The notes under the pieces were generated by a model, which worked only from the letters and a program-made list of their open reading frames with translations, did not search any database and was not told the origin of the DNA. A DNA stretch of 5,171 nucleotides from Actinomycetota bacterium (lineage in GTDB: Bacteria > Actinomycetota > Acidimicrobiia > Acidimicrobiales > Iamiaceae). A program made the translations under genes and the position numbers. The DNA lies in assembly GCA_017882935.1 (NCBI GenBank), contig JADGOP010000213.1, forward strand, positions 1-5,171. The letters run 5' to 3'. Within the stretch, counting starts at the first letter, position 1. Every line of letters begins with the position of its first letter. This document shows positions 5,078-5,171 of the stretch, one piece after another.

Positions 5078-5126
5078 GTTCTACGTACGGATACCGTCGC
5101 TGGGCGACGGTATCCGTACGTAGAAC
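5078..5126. terminator. Perfect 23-bp-arm palindrome after the MOSC gene, candidate bidirectional terminator
   Basis: Positions 5078-5100 and 5104-5126 are exact reverse complements (23 of 23) around loop TGG. The left arm starts GTTCTACGTACGG and the inner stem is CCGTCGC with GCGACGG. An outer 6-bp pairing, GCCTCT (5071-5076) with AGAGGC (5133-5138), extends it across an internal loop. It starts 14 bp after the MOSC stop. There is no T-run on either strand. An arm this long and perfect is exceptional for an intergenic hairpin and is very unlikely to be chance. Sequence similarity to 4302-4350 shows it belongs to a repeat family. Confidence 0.85.
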
Positions 5127-5152
5127 GGGAAGAGAGGCGGACTGAGAGCGGG

Positions 5153-5171
5153 TCACCGCCGCACCAGCGGT
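5153..5171 (-). CDS. Possible 3' end of a convergent gene at the window edge
   Basis: Read leftward, the last bases give PLVRR followed by TGA (5155-5153). An Arg-rich ending is common in GC-rich actinobacterial proteins. Only five codons are visible, so this is a guess based on the palindrome at 5078-5126 lying where two convergent genes would meet. No function can be assigned. Confidence 0.15.

Noticed and set aside
4302..5126. Integron attC sites flanking a gene cassette
   Set aside because: The palindromes begin with GTT and end with AAC, the reverse of attC, which runs from RYYYAAC to GTTRRRY. The inner bases CTA and TAG do not fit RRR/YYY, and the arms of the right copy lack the unpaired bases typical of attC.
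5155..5171. Five-bp hairpin (ACCGC with GCGGT) at the right edge
   Set aside because: It is too short to be meaningful in such GC-rich DNA and is cut by the window end.

Overview
This is a very GC-rich window whose codons mostly end in G or C. It uses a GTG start, proteins rich in Ala, Arg, Val and Asp, and one apparently leaderless gene. Together with the gene families present (DUF2252, a PLDc_N-type small membrane protein, a WS/DGAT acyltransferase and an Rv2715-like hydrolase) this points to a chromosome of Actinomycetota. A non-mycobacterial lineage such as Acidimicrobiia is possible, but I cannot fix the class. I see no phage, IS, CRISPR or RNA-gene signature.

Layout. Positions 1-1237 are a leftward pair. 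A 77-residue two-helix membrane protein (PLDc_N family, 1237 to 1004) is followed by a DUF2252 gene (908 to the left edge, truncated by the window). A perfect 10-bp hairpin lies between them. Positions 1238-1455 form a divergent regulatory region with at least three inverted repeats. To its right is a very short gene for a 33-residue single-helix membrane protein (1456-1557). From 1690 a rightward operon starts: a WS/DGAT acyltransferase (wax ester/triacylglycerol synthesis) and, 7 bp later, an alpha/beta hydrolase resembling mycobacterial Rv2715. A MOSC-domain protein of the YiiM type (4416-5063) follows and probably has its own leaderless promoter.

The most unusual structure is a pair of related 49-nt palindromes, one on each side of the MOSC gene (4302-4350 and 5078-5126). 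They align without gaps at 37 of 49 positions. The right copy is a perfect 23-bp inverted repeat around a 3-nt loop. The left copy is decayed, and its outer 11 nt are repeated in tandem three times as GTGCGTNGAAC. They may be bidirectional terminators, a REP-like repeat family, or operator sites.

How the genes may fit together: the acyltransferase and hydrolase probably act in neutral-lipid storage or turnover. The leftward membrane protein and DUF2252 gene could be stress-related, since the divergent region holds a palindrome with a GGGNC-N4-GNCCC layout like a DosR/DevR box, but that link is inference. The MOSC protein looks like a separate unit.
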